Positions 9,495 through 17,771 of a stretch of 64,000 nt of DNA are shown here, piece after piece. The stretch covers positions 310,001 to 374,000 of the forward strand of contig NZ_LGDY01000091.1 of assembly GCF_001279525.1 (NCBI RefSeq). The letters are read 5' to 3'. Position 1 is the first letter of the stretch. The number at the start of each line of letters is the position of its first letter. Below the pieces are notes generated by a model. The model did not search any database. It was not told where the DNA came from and saw nothing but the letters and a program-made list of their open reading frames with translations. The position numbers and the translations under genes are program-made. This DNA comes from Nocardia sp. NRRL S-836 (GTDB taxonomy: Bacteria > Actinomycetota > Actinomycetes > Mycobacteriales > Pseudonocardiaceae).

Positions 9495-10616
9495 ATGGCA
9501 ACGATCACCGGGCCCATCGACGTGTCCGCGCTGCGTGCGCGGCTCGACCGCGCTTCCGCCGCCGCGCAGCAGGCGGGCGTCGACGCCCTCCTCATCTCGC
9601 CCGGCTCGGACCTGCGGTACCTGATCGGGGCCGGTGGCGACTCGTTCGAGCGGCTCACCTGCCTCGCGCTGCCGGTCGGCGGCACGCCCACGCTCGTGGT
9701 GCCGAAGCTGGAGCAGCCCGGCTACGCGGGCATCCCGACCGACGAGCTCGGCGTCGAGGTCGTCACCTGGGTCGACGGCGAGGACCCGTACGCGCTGGTC
9801 AAGGCCGCCATCAAGGGTGACCGGACCGCGGTGGCGGACATGATGCCCGCGCTGCACACCATCAACCTCGGCAAGGCCATCGGCGGACCGCAGAGCCTCG
9901 CCGGACCGATCATCCGCGAGCTGCGCATGCGCAAGGACGCGAGCGAGATCGCCGCGCTGCGCAAGGCCGGGCAGGCGATCGACCGGGTCCACGCGCGCAT
10001 GGGCGAGTTCCTGCGGGTCGGCCGCACGGAACGTGAGGTCGCCAAGGACATCGCCGCCGCCATCGTGGAGGAGGGCCACACGGTCGCGGACTTCGTGATC
10101 GTCGGCTCCGGCCCGAACGGCGCGTCGCCGCACCACCGCGACTCCGACCGCGTGATCGAGGCGGGCGAGGTCGTGGTCATCGACATCGGCGGCCCGGTCG
10201 CCGAGGGCTACAACTCCGACTCGACCCGCACGTACGTGATGGGCGAGCCGAAGCACGACGACGTGTGGGACACCTACGCCGTCCTGCAGGCCGCGCAGCA
10301 GGCCGCCGTCGAGGCGGTCCGGCCGGGCGTGACCTGCGAGCAGGTCGACGAGGTGGCCCGCAAGGTCATCACCGACGCGGGCTTCGGCGAGTACTTCGTG
10401 CACCGCACCGGCCACGGCATCGGCCTGGACGTGCACGAGGAGCCCTACATCGTCAGCGGCAACGCGCTGCCGCTCGAGGCCGGCATGGCCTTCAGCGTCG
10501 AGCCCGGCATCTACCTGCCCGGCCGCTGGGGCGCGCGCATCGAGGACATCGTCGTCGCGACGGAGGACGGCGTGGAGTCCTTCAACAACCGACCTCACGA
10601 GCTGGTGGTGCTTTGA
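9495..10616 (+). CDS. Xaa-Pro dipeptidase/aminopeptidase (M24 family)
   Basis: Cytosolic metallopeptidase of 373 aa that cleaves peptides with proline in the second position. An N-terminal creatinase-like domain (about 1-140) precedes the pita-bread catalytic domain, where all five metal ligands can be seen: two Asp in IDIGGPVAEGYNSDST, His in HRTGHGIGLD, Glu in SVEPGIY and Glu in RIEDIVV. ATG start directly opposite the divergent exonuclease gene. The stop overlaps the TTG of the Lrp-type gene, so the two form an operon. Confidence 0.94.
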   Translation: MATITGPIDVSALRARLDRASAAAQQAGVDALLISPGSDLRYLIGAGGDSFERLTCLALPVGGTPTLVVPKLEQPGYAGIPTDELGVEVVTWVDGEDPYALVKAAIKGDRTAVADMMPALHTINLGKAIGGPQSLAGPIIRELRMRKDASEIAALRKAGQAIDRVHARMGEFLRVGRTEREVAKDIAAAIVEEGHTVADFVIVGSGPNGASPHHRDSDRVIEAGEVVVIDIGGPVAEGYNSDSTRTYVMGEPKHDDVWDTYAVLQAAQQAAVEAVRPGVTCEQVDEVARKVITDAGFGEYFVHRTGHGIGLDVHEEPYIVSGNALPLEAGMAFSVEPGIYLPGRWGARIEDIVVATEDGVESFNNRPHELVVL

Positions 10617-11059
10617 CCCTCGAGCAGATCGACAGAGCGATACTGAAGGAGCTCGCGGCCGACGGCCGCTGCAGCTTCACCGACCTCGCCGAACGCGTCG
10701 GACTGAGCGTGTCGGCGGTGCACCAGCGGGTGAAGCGGCTGGAGCAGCGCGGCATCGTGAAGGGGTACGCGGCACGGCTGGACGGCGCGGAGGTCGGCCT
10801 GCCGATGTCGGCGTTCATCTCGCTCTTCCCGATCAACCCCGCCGAGCCGGACGACTACCCGAAGCGGCTGGAGCACCTGCCGGAGATCGAGGCCTGCTAC
10901 TCGGTCGCGGGGGACGCCTCGTACGTCCTGCGCGTCCGGGTGGCCTCGCCGGTCGCGCTGGAGGAGCTGCTGCAGAAGATCCGCGAGTCGGCGAACGTGT
11001 CAACGCGGACGACGGTCGTGCTGTCCACGCCCTACGAGGACCGCCCTCCGGCCGTGTAG
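10613..11059 (+). CDS. Lrp/AsnC-family transcriptional regulator
   Basis: 148-residue feast/famine regulator: N-terminal winged HTH (LTLEQIDRAILKELAADGR, then SVSAVHQRVKRLE) and C-terminal RAM/ligand-binding domain. The start is a TTG overlapping the peptidase TGA (TTGA), so it is translationally coupled to the dipeptidase; no better start exists between the two. Context suggests that it responds to amino acids released by the peptidase, which is inference. Confidence 0.9.
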   Translation: MTLEQIDRAILKELAADGRCSFTDLAERVGLSVSAVHQRVKRLEQRGIVKGYAARLDGAEVGLPMSAFISLFPINPAEPDDYPKRLEHLPEIEACYSVAGDASYVLRVRVASPVALEELLQKIRESANVSTRTTVVLSTPYEDRPPAV

Positions 11060-11062
11060 GCG

Positions 11063-11707
11063 TCAGGTCAGGCCGGACTGCACGGCGAAGACGACGAGCT
11101 GGGCCCGGTCACGGGCCCCCAGCTTCACCATCGCCCGCGACACGTGCGTGCGCACGGTCGCGGGCGAGATCACCAGCGTCGCGGCGATCTCGTCGTTGGA
11201 CGCGCCGGACGCGACGTGCCGCATGATCTCCCGCTCGCGTTCGGTGAGCTTGTCCAGGTGCGGCACCGGCCGGGCGGCCGCGCCCGAGGCGAACCGGTCG
11301 ATCACGCGCCGGGTGACGCCGGGCGAGAGCAACGACCCGCCGTCGGCGACCACGTGCACGGCCCGCAGCAGGTCGGCGGGGTCGGAGTCCTTCACCAGGA
11401 ACCCGGACGCGCCGGTGCGCAGCGCCTCGAACACGTACTCGTCCAGGTCGAACGTGGTCAGCATGACGATCCTGACCTCGCTCAGCGCCGGGTCGGCCGA
11501 CACCCGGCGGAGCACCTCCAGGCCGTCCATCACCGGCATGCGGATGTCGAGGAACACCACGTCCGGCTTGACCGACTGGATCAGCCCGAGCGCCTCGCGC
11601 CCGTCGGCGGCCTCCCCGGCGAACCGGACGCCGTCCTCGGTCTCGATCAACGTCCGCAGCCCCATGCGGACCAGGGCCTGGTCGTCCGCCACCACCACGC
11701 GAATCAT
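11063..11707 (-). CDS. NarL/FixJ-family response regulator
   Basis: 214-residue response regulator. The receiver domain has the DD acidic pair (VADDQ), the phospho-acceptor Asp in VFLDIRMPVMDG and the conserved Lys in VKDSD; the C-terminal LuxR HTH begins LTEREREIMRHVASG near residue 148. Its ATG overlaps the 3' end of the adjacent kinase gene by 4 nt, so they are one operon. The divergent ABC exporter at 12867 is the likely target. Confidence 0.93.
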   Translation of the reverse strand: MIRVVVADDQALVRMGLRTLIETEDGVRFAGEAADGREALGLIQSVKPDVVFLDIRMPVMDGLEVLRRVSADPALSEVRIVMLTTFDLDEYVFEALRTGASGFLVKDSDPADLLRAVHVVADGGSLLSPGVTRRVIDRFASGAAARPVPHLDKLTEREREIMRHVASGASNDEIAATLVISPATVRTHVSRAMVKLGARDRAQLVVFAVQSGLT

Positions 11708-12768
11708 GACGGCAACGGTATCCGGGCGACCACCACGAAGCCCTGGGCCGTGCGGACCTCCAGGGTGCCGCCCAGTGCCTCGGCCCGCGAGCGCATGCCG
11801 GTGATGCCGTGGCCCTCGGTGAACGGCCGCGGCGTGCCGGTGTCGCTCACCTCGACGACCAGCTCGCCGCGCACCTCGTAGACCTTCACCGCGGCCGTGA
11901 CACCGGGGGAGGCGTGCCGCAGCACGTTCGTCAGCGACTCCTGCACGATCCGGTACGCGGCCAGCCCGTGGTTGTCCGGCACCACGACCCCGTCGGCCTC
12001 GACCGTCACCTCCAGGCCCGCCTCACCCATCCGCGCGGCGAGCGCGGGCAGGTCGGCGAGAGAGGTGCTGGGGCGCAACGGTGCCGAGCCGCGCAGGGTG
12101 TCCAGTTCAGACCGCAGCCCGTCCAGCGCCTCCTTCGCGGTGTCCCTGATCGCCTCCAGCGACGTGCGGGCCTTCGCGGGGTCCCGGTCCAGCACGTACA
12201 GCGCGACACCGGCCTGCATCGCGATCACCGACAGGCCGTGGCCCACGACGTCGTGCACCTCCTGCGCGAGGTGCAGCCGCTCGGCGATGACGGCCCGCTC
12301 GCGAACGTCCACAGCGGACCGGCGGCGCAGCCGCATCAGCACGCCGGCCGCCGCGGGCAACAGGATCCAGCCCGCGGACCAGGTGATCCACGACGTCACC
12401 GAGTCGTTCCACCACGGCAGGATCACCAGCGCGTAGACCAGCGCGGACGCCGCCGCCAGCTCGATGCGCGCGTACACCGCCACCGCGTACATCGCCGCGA
12501 CACCGCTCATCAGGATCGGCCCGAACGGGTACCCCTGCGCGAGGTAGACCGCGATGGCCGCCGTCGTGACCACTACCGTCCACAGCGGACGCACCGACCG
12601 GAACAGCAGGCCCGCCGCCGCCACGGCGACGAGCAGGTAGCCGAACGCGTCGAGGGCCTCGGCACCCTGCAGCCGCGCGGCGAACCGCGTGCCGCCCAGC
12701 CCGAAGACGAGCAGCGCCACCGTGAGCGCGATGTCCTGCCACCTGATCCTGCCCGGCTCGAACCGCAT
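11704..12768 (-). CDS. NarL-type sensor histidine kinase (HisKA_3)
   Basis: Membrane sensor kinase of 354 aa. Four or five hydrophobic segments occupy roughly residues 12-130, followed by a HisKA_3 dimerisation domain with the phospho-acceptor His in AQEVHDVVGHGLSV and a C-terminal HATPase_c domain (N box IVQESLTNVLRHA, G box GHGITGMRSRAE). The DesK/LiaS-like layout suggests sensing of membrane or envelope stress. ATG 12768 is preferred because the alternative ATG at 12816 would place an inverted repeat (12778-12811) inside the gene, although that upstream ATG has a GGAG in front of it. Confidence 0.88.
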   Translation of the reverse strand: MRFEPGRIRWQDIALTVALLVFGLGGTRFAARLQGAEALDAFGYLLVAVAAAGLLFRSVRPLWTVVVTTAAIAVYLAQGYPFGPILMSGVAAMYAVAVYARIELAAASALVYALVILPWWNDSVTSWITWSAGWILLPAAAGVLMRLRRRSAVDVRERAVIAERLHLAQEVHDVVGHGLSVIAMQAGVALYVLDRDPAKARTSLEAIRDTAKEALDGLRSELDTLRGSAPLRPSTSLADLPALAARMGEAGLEVTVEADGVVVPDNHGLAAYRIVQESLTNVLRHASPGVTAAVKVYEVRGELVVEVSDTGTPRPFTEGHGITGMRSRAEALGGTLEVRTAQGFVVVARIPLPS

Positions 12769-12777
12769 GGTGCCGAC

Positions 12778-12811
12778 GATACGACCGGGGACGTACGCAG
12801 ATGTGCGTATC
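12778..12811. promoter_or_regulatory. Nested inverted repeat in the kinase/ABC divergent region
   Basis: Two nested inverted repeats: outer GATACG/CGTATC (12778-12783 and 12806-12811) and inner TACGCA-N4-TGCGTA (12794-12809). They lie between the divergent histidine kinase and ABC exporter genes and could be the operator of the NarL-type regulator encoded here. Assignment is inference. Confidence 0.45.
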
Positions 12812-12866
12812 TTCATGACGCTCCGGAGCGGACGACCGGCACGCTCGTGCGGCCCAGGCTTGAGCC

Positions 12867-13727
12867 ATGATCGTGACGACGGAGAAGCTGACGAAGCGCT
12901 ACGGCGACCGCGCCGTGGTGGACGAGGTCAGTCTGTCCGTGCGGCGGGGCGAGGTCTACGGGTTCCTCGGTCCCAACGGCGCGGGCAAGACGACCACGAT
13001 CCGCATGCTGCTGGGCCTGGTGCGGCCCACGAGCGGCACGGCGACCGTGCTCGGGCAGGCACCGGGCAGCCCGAAGGCGTTGCTGAAGGTGGGGTCCCTG
13101 ATCGAGGGACCCGGTTTCTACCCGTACCTGTCCGGCCGCGACAACCTGCGGGTGCACGCCGCCCGCAGGGGACTGGCCAGGACGCACGTGGAGACCGCGC
13201 TCGACCAGGTCGACCTCACCGGTGCCGCGGACGAGAAGTTCCGCCGGTACTCGCTGGGCATGAAGCAACGGCTCGGCGTCGCCGCCGCCCTGCTCGGCCG
13301 GCCGGAGCTGCTGGTCCTGGACGAGCCGACCAACGGCCTCGACCCGGCGGGCATGGCCGACATGCGCGACCTGGTGCGCGCACTGGCCGCGCAGGGCCAG
13401 ACGGTGCTGCTGTCGAGCCACCTGCTCGGCGAGGTCGAGGAGATCTGCGACCGGGTCGGGGTGATCGCGAACGGCAAGCTCGTCGCCGAGAGCACCGTCG
13501 AACAGCTGCGCGGCGACAGCGTGCTGCTGATCAAGGCGGACCCGATCGAGAAGGCGCACGTGCTGATCGAGGGCAGCGAGCTGCGCGGTGACGTGCTGCA
13601 CGTGCGCCAGGACGACGCGGGAGCGCTGGTGCGCACGCTCGTGCACGCCGACGTGGACGTGCAGGAGGTCCGGCCGCTGCGCCGGACGCTGGAAGAGGTC
13701 TTCTTCGAGATGACGGGAGCGGCGTGA
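12867..13727 (+). CDS. ABC exporter ATP-binding subunit
   Basis: 286-residue ATPase of a two-gene ABC-2-type exporter. Walker A GPNGAGKTTT near residue 38, signature YSLGMKQRLG near 130, Walker B LLVLDEPTNGLDP near 150 and the switch His (LLSSHLL) are all intact; the C-terminal 80 residues are the regulatory extension typical of drug/lantibiotic exporters (NatA/BcrA type). It overlaps the permease start by 4 nt. The divergent two-component pair probably controls it, as in BceRS- or LiaRS-like resistance modules. Confidence 0.94.
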   Translation: MIVTTEKLTKRYGDRAVVDEVSLSVRRGEVYGFLGPNGAGKTTTIRMLLGLVRPTSGTATVLGQAPGSPKALLKVGSLIEGPGFYPYLSGRDNLRVHAARRGLARTHVETALDQVDLTGAADEKFRRYSLGMKQRLGVAAALLGRPELLVLDEPTNGLDPAGMADMRDLVRALAAQGQTVLLSSHLLGEVEEICDRVGVIANGKLVAESTVEQLRGDSVLLIKADPIEKAHVLIEGSELRGDVLHVRQDDAGALVRTLVHADVDVQEVRPLRRTLEEVFFEMTGAA

Positions 13728-14542
13728 TGGGCAGTGTCAAGGCAGAGCTGCTGCGGCTGTGGAAGTGGCCGGCCACGTGGGTGCTGATCGGCATCTGGCT
13801 GGTGCTGACGCTGACGTTCGGCTACGTGTTCAACTACCTCGCCCTCAACGGCGGCTCCAACACCCGTGACCTCACGCAGCAGCAGCTGATCAGCGCGCTG
13901 CAACCGGAGAACGTCGGCGCGGCCGTCGTGCGCGGCCTGCCCATGTTCGGTGGGGCGATCATCCTCGTGCTGGCGGCCTTGGCCGTCGGGTCCGGCTACG
14001 GCTGGGGCACCTGGAAGACCACGCTGACCGCCGGCCCGCGCCGGGTGTCCGCGATGGGCGGCACGCTGGGCGCGCTGGCGGTCATCGTGGTCGTGCTGGT
14101 GGCGCTGACGTTCGTCGTCGACCTCGGTGCGGCGGTGACGGTGGCCTCGGTCGAGGGCTGGGACTGGACCCTGCCCGGCACCGCCGCACTGGAGTCGCTC
14201 GGCGCGTCACTGCTGATCGCCGCGATGTGGACCGGGTTCGGGGTGTTCCTCGGCGTCGTCACCAAGGGGCCCGCGCTGGCCGTCGGCCTGGGTCTGATGT
14301 GGGCGATCGTCGTCGAGAACCTGCTGCGCGGCGTCGGGTCGCTGCTCGGCCCGGTCGAGGACCTCACGAAGGTCCTGCCCGGCGGCTCGGCCGGCAACAT
14401 GGCCGGTGCCGTGGGCGGCAACGGCGCTCCCGGCGTGCTGACCGACCTCAGCGGGACGACGGCCGCGTTGTTCCTCGTCGGCTACATCGTGTTCTTCGTG
14501 GGCACGGCGACGCTGCTGAAGGTGCGCCGCGACCTCGTGTAG
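13724..14542 (+). CDS. ABC exporter permease subunit (ABC-2 type)
   Basis: 272-residue membrane protein with six predicted helices, partner of the preceding ATPase. GTG 13724 gives a 4-nt overlap with the ATPase stop; the ATG at 13727 is an equally possible start. The order KAELLRLWKWPATWVL then TM, a large extracytoplasmic loop and five further helices fits the ABC-2 permease family. It ends naturally (LKVRRDLV). A convergent frame on the other strand overlaps its last 336 bp. Confidence 0.88.
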   Translation: MMGSVKAELLRLWKWPATWVLIGIWLVLTLTFGYVFNYLALNGGSNTRDLTQQQLISALQPENVGAAVVRGLPMFGGAIILVLAALAVGSGYGWGTWKTTLTAGPRRVSAMGGTLGALAVIVVVLVALTFVVDLGAAVTVASVEGWDWTLPGTAALESLGASLLIAAMWTGFGVFLGVVTKGPALAVGLGLMWAIVVENLLRGVGSLLGPVEDLTKVLPGGSAGNMAGAVGGNGAPGVLTDLSGTTAALFLVGYIVFFVGTATLLKVRRDLV

Positions 14543-14872
14543 GGCCACCGCGGCCCAGACCAGGCCCAGCACGACCGCGACTCCGGCGGGGTAGTCGCGG
14601 TCGTGCAGACCCGGGTTCTGCGGTCCGCTGTGTTCGCGCCACAGCAACGGGACCGCGAGCAGCAGCACCACCCCGGAGACCGTCAGGCCGACACCGACCG
14701 ACGCCCGCCGGACGACCAGGCCGGACGCCCCGACCAGCGGGGCGATCAGGAGGTCGTGCAGCACCACCCCGCCGCCGAGCCACACCAGCAGCTCGACGGT
14801 GACCTGGGGGAGCAGCAGCCACGCGCCCCACGCGCCGAGCCCGACACCGATCAGGCCGATCACGACCCTCAT
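14207..14872 (-). CDS. Small membrane protein; C-terminal half is antisense to the ABC permease
   Basis: Residues 1-110 form a plausible protein: three or four hydrophobic helices (MRVVIGLIGVGLGAWGAWLLL, then LLVWLGGGVVLHDLLIAPLV, and two more). The ATG overlaps the stop of the molybdopterin oxidoreductase (ATGA), so it is the last gene of that operon. No stop follows the final helix: the frame runs 111 residues further, antisense to the permease gene, as a His/Gln/Arg/Glu-rich tail without structure. Loss of the original stop, or a sequencing error near 14545, would explain this. Function unknown. Confidence 0.6.
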   Translation of the reverse strand: MRVVIGLIGVGLGAWGAWLLLPQVTVELLVWLGGGVVLHDLLIAPLVGASGLVVRRASVGVGLTVSGVVLLLAVPLLWREHSGPQNPGLHDRDYPAGVAVVLGLVWAAVALHEVAAHLQQRRRAHEEHDVADEEQRGRRPAEVGQHAGSAVAAHGTGHVAGRAAGQDLREVLDRAEQRPDAAQQVLDDDRPHQTQADGQRGPLGDDAEEHPEPGPHRGDQQ

Positions 14873-15915
14873 GCGAGCACCTCCAGCGACGTGACCCACT
14901 TGGTCTGCAGCACCCCCGGCCGGTTCGGGGCGATGAGCCGGCACGGGAAACCGTGGTCGGGACTGAGCTCCTCGCCGTTCAGCCGCAGGGCGAGCAGCGT
15001 CAGCGGGTCGCGTGCGAACGCCTCCGGCAACGTGGTCGCCCGGTACAGCCCGTCCTTCTCCAGCGACTCCACCCGCACGTCCCCGCCGCTGACGAGCTCG
15101 GACACGCGGACGCCGGTCCAGGTCGCGTTCTGGCTCCAGCCCTCGACGCACGCGATGGGCAGCTCGACGGTGGTCTGCGGCATGGCCCGCAGCTCCGCCA
15201 GCGAGAAGCTCCGCTGCCCGGCCCGCAGCCGCCAGTCCGGTGGCACGACCACCTTCGCGGCCTGCGCTGTCCGGTTCACCGGCAGGTCGCCGTCCGAGCG
15301 CCACGCCAGCACCGAGACCTTGCGCAGCCACGGCACCGTGACACCGGCCGTCGCGACCACGGCGACACCGGTCGTGAGCGCGGTGGTGCGCAGGAACGCC
15401 CTGCGGGACAGGACGGTCTTCTCCTCCGAGGCGGGTTCGAGGGAGCGCCGGATCAGCGGGATCTTCACCGCGATGTGCACGAGCAGCGCGCCGATCGCGA
15501 TCCACGCCACCGCGTAGTGCGCCGTCGGGAAGTAGAACGACCACGGGTAGTTCTGCGCCGCGTTGAACAGCCCGGTCACGAGCTCGAAGAACGACGCCGC
15601 GATCAGCACGAACACCGAGCCGCGCTCCAGGGCGTGCGGGACGGACCTGACCAGCGGCCGTTCGAACAGCTTCGGGTAGACGCTCCACAGCTTGGCCAGC
15701 AGCAACGGGACCGACGCCACGCCGGAGAGCACGTGCGCGCCCTGGGTGACCCGGTACAGGTCGACCGGGCGGGTCGGCCACGGCCAGTCGTGCTGCACGC
15801 CGTGGCTGAGCAGGCCGGTGACGAAGCACAGCCCGAAGGTGATGCCGAGCCACGTGCCGACCCGGCTGGTGACGCCCGTGTGGTGGGCGGGCGAGCGGAA
15901 CCGGGGCGGTTTCAC
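14869..15915 (-). CDS. Membrane-anchored molybdopterin-dependent oxidoreductase (sulfite-oxidase fold)
   Basis: 348-residue protein. The N-terminal half has about four helices with histidines (VTGLLSHGVQHDWPWP, GAHVLSGVAS, HYAVAW, LLVHIAVK) resembling a cytochrome b561-type domain. A further helix near the SRRAFLRTTALTTGVAVVA segment (twin Arg) leads to a C-terminal sulfite-oxidase-like Mo-cofactor domain containing the candidate Mo-binding Cys in ELPIACVEGWS and the ending GVLQTKWVTSLEV. Predicted electron transfer across the membrane; substrate unknown. GTG 15915 overlaps the methyltransferase stop (GTGA) and its own stop overlaps the next ATG. Confidence 0.85.
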   Translation of the reverse strand: MKPPRFRSPAHHTGVTSRVGTWLGITFGLCFVTGLLSHGVQHDWPWPTRPVDLYRVTQGAHVLSGVASVPLLLAKLWSVYPKLFERPLVRSVPHALERGSVFVLIAASFFELVTGLFNAAQNYPWSFYFPTAHYAVAWIAIGALLVHIAVKIPLIRRSLEPASEEKTVLSRRAFLRTTALTTGVAVVATAGVTVPWLRKVSVLAWRSDGDLPVNRTAQAAKVVVPPDWRLRAGQRSFSLAELRAMPQTTVELPIACVEGWSQNATWTGVRVSELVSGGDVRVESLEKDGLYRATTLPEAFARDPLTLLALRLNGEELSPDHGFPCRLIAPNRPGVLQTKWVTSLEVLA

Positions 15916-16511
15916 ACCCGCTCCCAGCAGGCGAACCAGCGACCGGCCTTCTCCTTCTGCCACAGCAGGAAGAACCCGTCCGCGGGTACCGACGCGGCGT
16001 CGCTCCAGGCCCACGGGAACCACTGGCCGAGCTCACCGCCGGTCCGCACCCGCGCCTGGCCGACGCTGAGACCCGAGCCGGGCACCTCGACCTCCACGAC
16101 CACGGTTCCGCTGGGGAGCAACAACTCCCGCACGCGGCGCAGGAGCGCGGCCGGGTCGCCGCCGATGCCGATGTTGCCGTCGGCGAGCAGCACGTGCTGC
16201 CAGCGGCCCTCGCCGGGCAGCGGGTCGAACACGCTGCGCCGGATCGCGATGCCGCCGCGGTCGGTGGTGCGCCGGACCGCCACGGGCGACACGTCGACGC
16301 CGAGCGCCTGGACACGGCGGCCCAGCAGCGCCGCGACGAGCCGCCCGGGCCCGCAGCCGACGTCGAGGGTGGGTCCGGAGCAGGCGTCGAGCAGCACGTC
16401 GTCACCGTCGTCGGCGTCGGCGTGCCAGCGGGCGACGGACAGCTCGCGCGGGGTGGTGCCGGGCAGGTCGAGCCAGCTGGGGTGGTCGTCGAGGGCCAGG
16501 TCGAACATCAT
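15912..16511 (-). CDS. Class I SAM-dependent methyltransferase
   Basis: 199-residue Rossmann-fold methyltransferase. SAM-binding motif I is LDVGCGPGRLVAAL near residue 50, and an acidic residue follows beta 2 (ALGVDVSPVAV). The N-terminus has a WHADADDGDD stretch seen in related proteins that sit beside DUF2064/GT2 pairs. It overlaps the oxidoreductase by 4 nt, so the substrate is probably shared with that pathway. Upstream lies the perfect palindrome CCCCTCCGGAGGGG (16579-16592), then the tandem-repeat array. Confidence 0.85.
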   Translation of the reverse strand: MMFDLALDDHPSWLDLPGTTPRELSVARWHADADDGDDVLLDACSGPTLDVGCGPGRLVAALLGRRVQALGVDVSPVAVRRTTDRGGIAIRRSVFDPLPGEGRWQHVLLADGNIGIGGDPAALLRRVRELLLPSGTVVVEVEVPGSGLSVGQARVRTGGELGQWFPWAWSDAASVPADGFFLLWQKEKAGRWFACWERV

Positions 16512-16578
16512 CGCGTCACCGCCGCGCGGCCGGTGGCCGGGAACTGTCGGTGGTGTCTGGGAGAATGGAACCAGGGGA

Positions 16579-16592
16579 CCCCTCCGGAGGGG
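16579..16592. promoter_or_regulatory. 14-bp perfect palindrome upstream of the methyltransferase operon
   Basis: CCCCTCCGGAGGGG lies about 70 bp upstream of the methyltransferase start. It could be an operator or part of a hairpin that insulates the operon from the repeat array. No regulator can be assigned. Confidence 0.35.
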
Positions 16593-16616
16593 ACGCCTGC
16601 GTGAGCGTGTCGTCGG

Positions 16617-17203
16617 GGGTTCATGGCGCCACCGCGATCCCGGCGAGTGCGGCTGTGGAGCGTGAGCCGGGTGCCTGGGCGTGCTGCGGTGGGTTCATGG
16701 CGCCATTGCCGCGATCTGGGTGGGTGCGGCTGTGAAGCGCGAGTCCGGCGCGTGGGCGTGCTGTCGGCGGCCTCATCGCGACTTGGGCGGGCGCGGCTGT
16801 GAAGCGTGGGCCAGGCGCCTGGGCGTGCTGTCGGGGGCTCATGGCGCCATCGCCGCGATCTGGGTGGGTGCGGCTGTGAAGCGCGAGTCCGGCGCCTGAG
16901 CGTGCTGCCGGGGGCTTCATCGCGCTCCGGGTGAGCGCGCTCGCAGAGCGTGGGCTGGGTGCCTGGGCGTGTCGTCGGGGGTTCATCGCGCCATCACCGC
17001 GATCCCGGCGAGCGCGGTCGCAGAGCGCGGGCCGGGTGCCTGGGCGTGCCAACGGGGGCTCATGGCGCCATCACCGCCGTCCGTCGGGTGCGGCTGCGAA
17101 GCGCGAGCCCGACACCTGAGCGTCCTGCCGGGGACTCATCGCGCCATCACCGCGATCCCGGCGAGTGCGGCCGCGAAGCGTGAGCCGGGCACCTGGGCGG
17201 CCA
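16617..17203. repeat. Degenerate tandem array, eight units of ~66-77 bp, including the 3' end of the DUF2064 gene
   Basis: Approximate units: 16617-16690, 16691-16767, 16768-16833, 16834-16909, 16910-16976, 16977-17053, 17054-17129, 17130-17203. Each carries, on the plus strand, a core like TCATGGCGCCAT, CCGCGATC, TGCGGC, GAAGCG, GAGCCGGG and CCTGGGCGTGCTG. The rightmost unit is the last ~23 codons and stop of the DUF2064 gene (minus strand). The other seven are therefore diverged copies of a gene 3' end plus stop. They fill the 624-bp gap between DUF2064 and the methyltransferase; no other gene is seen there. Confidence 0.85.
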
Positions 17204-17771
17204 CCGCGCGGGCGTCCGCCATGGTGTCCACATCGGACAGGATGGGGAGTGCGTCCACGTGGAGGCCGTGCAACGCGTCCAGCGTTCGCGCGCCGGTGTC
17301 GGCACGGGACATCGGCACGTCCAGCAGCACCGAGGCGCGCAGCGGGTCCCGCAGGCCCAGCGCCCACCAGCCGCCGTCGAGTGCGAACCCGAGCGCCGCC
17401 TCCTCGAACCGCGCGGCCGACTCCAGCAGCGCGGGTGTGACCTGCGGTGTGTCCATCCCGATCTGCAGCACCGGCAGCCGGAACCGGGCGATGTCCGCGT
17501 GCGCGTGCACGAGCCGTTCGTTGAAGTTCCGGCCGCGCTGCGGGATCACCACGCACTCGGCGAGCGCGTCGCGGACGTCCTCGCGCCGCACGACCCCCGC
17601 CAGCGCCACCACCGGCACCGCGCCCGGTGTCGACAGCGCCGCGTCGATCGTGTCGAGCAGCGACGCCGCCGCCACGTCCGCGGCCTCCTCGGGCGTCAGC
17701 GGCGGGCACAGGCGGGTCTTGACCTGGCCGGGCACCGGTGACTTCGCCATGACCAGCAGGCAGAAACTCAC
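17136..17771 (-). CDS. DUF2064 / TIGR04282-type glycosyltransferase-like protein
   Basis: 211-residue GT-A-fold protein of the DUF2064 family, often annotated as rSAM/selenodomain-associated transferase 1. The nucleotide-binding N-terminus reads LVMAKSPVPGQVKTRL; the family signature DGGWWALGL is near residue 135 and is followed by a SRADTGART segment. Substrate unknown. GTG 17771 overlaps the GT2 stop (GTGA), so the two are coupled. The last ~23 codons are the parental copy of the tandem array downstream. Confidence 0.85.
   Translation of the reverse strand: MSFCLLVMAKSPVPGQVKTRLCPPLTPEEAADVAAASLLDTIDAALSTPGAVPVVALAGVVRREDVRDALAECVVIPQRGRNFNERLVHAHADIARFRLPVLQIGMDTPQVTPALLESAARFEEAALGFALDGGWWALGLRDPLRASVLLDVPMSRADTGARTLDALHGLHVDALPILSDVDTMADARAVAAQVPGSRFAAALAGIAVMAR

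Noticed and set aside
14873..16405. Upstream extension of the small membrane-protein frame on the minus strand
   Set aside because: Runs antisense-free but out of frame through the oxidoreductase and methyltransferase genes; the ATGA junction at 14869-14872 marks the start.
16617..17203. CRISPR array
   Set aside because: Units are contiguous and degenerate with no unique spacers, and the end unit is coding sequence; no cas genes.
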